Source of the DNA: Treponema sp.
GTDB lineage: Bacteria > Spirochaetota > Spirochaetia > Treponematales > Treponemataceae
Length of the DNA: 44,456 bases
NCBI GenBank assembly: GCA_017616165.1
Contig: JAFZYR010000100.1
Span: 1-44,456 of the forward strand
Direction: 5' to 3'
Both the position numbers and the translations under genes were made by a program. Below are positions 42,975 through 44,456 of this stretch, piece by piece (position 1 is the first letter of the stretch; every line of letters starts with the position of its first letter). Below the pieces are notes generated by a model, which ran no database searches, was not told the DNA's origin, and saw nothing but the letters and a program-made list of their open reading frames with translations.

Positions 42975-43036
42975 GTCATTCCGAACTTGTTTCGGAATCT
43001 CAACAAGAACAGATCCCGAAACGAGTTCGGGATGAC
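42975..43036. repeat. Family C repeat, head-to-head pair
   Basis: GTCATTCCGAACTTGTTTCG plus GAATCTC (42975-43001) and its inverted copy AGATCCCGAAACGAGTTCGG plus GATGAC (43011-43036). Each half has its own small hairpin and the two halves pair with each other. It fills the gpsA-ffh gap. Confidence 0.8.
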
Positions 43037-43056
43037 GTAAAGCACGGAGTAAAAAT

Positions 43057-44456
43057 ATGCTTGAAAAAATCACCAGCACATTTAGTGGAATCTTTCAGAA
43101 AATCAGCGGTAAATCTACAATTACCGAAAAAAATATTGAGGATGCAGTAGAAGAAATTAAAATGGCGCTTCTCGAAGCCGACGTTAACCTTCGTGTTGTA
43201 CGCCGCTTTGTTAATTCTACAATAGAAGAAGCCAAGGGTGAAAAGGTTCTTCGCTCTGTAAATCCTGGTCAGCAGTTTACAAAGATCATCTATGACAAGA
43301 TGGTCAGTATGCTTGGTGATACAAAAACAGACCTTCACCTTAAAGGACCTGATACTCAGTCTGTAATCCTTATGCTCGGTCTTCAGGGTTCGGGTAAAAC
43401 AACTGCTTCTCACAAGCTTGCTGCCCGCCTTAAAAAAGATGGACGCAAGGTTCTTCTTGCAGCCTGTGACTTAGTTCGTCCTGCTGCCGTAGAACAACTT
43501 AGCCAGCTTGGTGAAAAAATCGGAGTTCCAGTTTATAAAGAAGATTCAAAAGATGCCGTACGCAATGCACAGGATTCAATTGACTATGCACGCAAAAACG
43601 GTTACGACACAATTATCATAGATACTGCCGGTCGTCTTCAGATTGATGAAGAAATGATGGCCGAGCTTGTAAAAATCAAAAAGGCAACTGACCCTGTAGA
43701 AGTTCTGCTTGTTGCAGATGCCATGACAGGTCAGAATGCCGTTGATATTGCAAAGAGCTTTGACGAGCAGCTTGGACTTAGCGGTGTAATCCTTACCAAG
43801 TTTGACTCAGATGCACGTGGTGGTGCGGCTCTTTCTCTTAAAACAATCACAGGAAAGCCAATCCTCTTTATTGGTACCGGCGAAAAAACAGAAGACTTTG
43901 AAGTATTCCATCCGGAGCGAATAGCTTCGCGCATCCTTGGCATGGGTGATGTTGTTTCCCTCGTAGAAAAAGCACAGGAAACAATGGACGAAGAAGCTGC
44001 TCTCAAAATGCAGAAAAAGCTTCAACGCAATGAGTTTACACTCCAGGATTATCTTGAACAGTTCCAGCAGGTTAAAAAAATGGGCAACATGCAGTCTATC
44101 ATGGATATGATTCCTGGTATGAGCGGCATGGACGCTTCGCAAATGGATATGAGCGGCATGAAAAAAAACGAAGCCATTATCCAGAGCATGACCTACAAGG
44201 AACGCCTGAACCATCTTATTATCGGGCCTAGCCGCCGTAAGCGCATTGCAAAGGGCAGTGGTACAACAGTAGCCGACGTAAACAAACTCCTTAAGCAGTT
44301 TGAAAAAACAAAGCTAATGATGAAAAAAATGTCCCGCAACAAAGGCATGCAAAACCGTATGATGAGCCAGATGGGCCTTGGCGGCATGGGCGGTGCCGGC
44401 GGAATGGGTGGCCTTGGCGGCCTTGACCCAAGCGCCCTCAAAGGCATGGACATGAG
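43057..44456 (+). CDS. ffh: Signal recognition particle protein Ffh, 3' end cut by the window edge
   Basis: GTPase of the signal recognition particle; with 4.5S RNA it targets nascent membrane proteins to FtsY. Open from ATG 43057 (MLEKITSTFSGIFQKISGKS) to the window end, about 466 codons visible. The N domain has EIKMALLEADVNLRVV. The G domain has LQGSGKTT (G1), DTAGRLQ (G3), LTKFDSDARGG (G4) and GTGEKTEDFEVFHP. A methionine-rich M domain follows (MGNMQSIMDMIPGMSGM; later GSGTTVADVNKLLKQFE) and a Gly/Met-rich tail. GGAG lies about 7 bases before the ATG. Only the last few tail residues should be missing. Confidence 0.96.
   Translation, partial: MLEKITSTFSGIFQKISGKSTITEKNIEDAVEEIKMALLEADVNLRVVRRFVNSTIEEAKGEKVLRSVNPGQQFTKIIYDKMVSMLGDTKTDLHLKGPDTQSVILMLGLQGSGKTTASHKLAARLKKDGRKVLLAACDLVRPAAVEQLSQLGEKIGVPVYKEDSKDAVRNAQDSIDYARKNGYDTIIIDTAGRLQIDEEMMAELVKIKKATDPVEVLLVADAMTGQNAVDIAKSFDEQLGLSGVILTKFDSDARGGAALSLKTITGKPILFIGTGEKTEDFEVFHPERIASRILGMGDVVSLVEKAQETMDEEAALKMQKKLQRNEFTLQDYLEQFQQVKKMGNMQSIMDMIPGMSGMDASQMDMSGMKKNEAIIQSMTYKERLNHLIIGPSRRKRIAKGSGTTVADVNKLLKQFEKTKLMMKKMSRNKGMQNRMMSQMGLGGMGGAGGMGGLGGLDPSALKGMDM

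Noticed and set aside
808..43036. CRISPR array made of the family A repeats
   Set aside because: Copies are kilobases apart, often inverted relative to each other, imperfect, and no cas genes are present.
1..44456. tRNA, rRNA, SRP RNA, phage or insertion-sequence genes
   Set aside because: I looked for cloverleaf ends, conserved rRNA blocks, transposase and integrase motifs and saw none; weak RNA genes could still be missed by eye.

Overview
The window looks like chromosomal DNA of a Treponema-like spirochaete, probably a gut or rumen species. This rests on the gene content: fliS-flgN flagellar chaperones behind a sigma-28-type promoter, an MCE lipid transporter, relaxed spirochaetal lipoboxes, a sensory [FeFe]-hydrogenase, a GH115 xylan glucuronidase, and a homopolymeric G tract in a lipoprotein gene as used for phase variation in treponemes. 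The species call is inference; no rRNA or other marker gene is present.

Layout. 1-2015: end of dapA and an archaeal-type asd (lysine/diaminopimelate). 2190-5027: GH115 alpha-glucuronidase. 5116-9238 (minus): mlaE-mlaF-mlaD, a TPR lipoprotein and a methyltransferase in one tight operon. 9508-13966: a ferredoxin/[FeFe]-hydrogenase/chemoreceptor fusion, an anchored DNA/RNA nuclease and a cation-diffusion facilitator. 13938-15416 (minus): fliS-flgN-folA. 15574-20828: ftsH, lolA, a RodZ-like gene and rimO. 20887-27048: two paralogous LacI-sensor/GGDEF proteins flanking pcrA. 27023-30699 (minus): TPR lipoprotein, MltD-like transglycosylase with LysM, OmpA-like protein. 30765-36780: membrane protein, TPR lipoprotein, yajC-secD-secF. 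36877-44456: ispH, a large frameshifted AT-rich lipoprotein gene, ndk, gpsA and the start of ffh.

The most unusual layer is not a gene. Three families of short palindromic repeats are scattered through the intergenic gaps. Family A resembles GTCATTGCGAGCGAAGCG followed by TGGCAATCCAC, B resembles GGGTCCCTGAGCCTGTCGAA followed by GGG, and C resembles GTCATTCCGAACTTGTTTCG followed by GAATCTC. Copies also lie inside coding sequences: an A+B composite sits in frame inside folA, B sits in the nuclease linker, and C sits in the signal peptide of the large lipoprotein. Other copies appear to supply a Shine-Dalgarno sequence (CDF gene) and a -35 box (ndk). This resembles the protein-invading palindromic elements of Rickettsia.

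Other strong points are a probable H2/redox chemotaxis receptor, a poly-G (9 G) switch that leaves the lipoprotein gene out of frame in this copy, several promoters placed so close to start codons that the mRNAs should be nearly leaderless, and a degenerate GGDEF paralogue that keeps its c-di-GMP-binding I-site.
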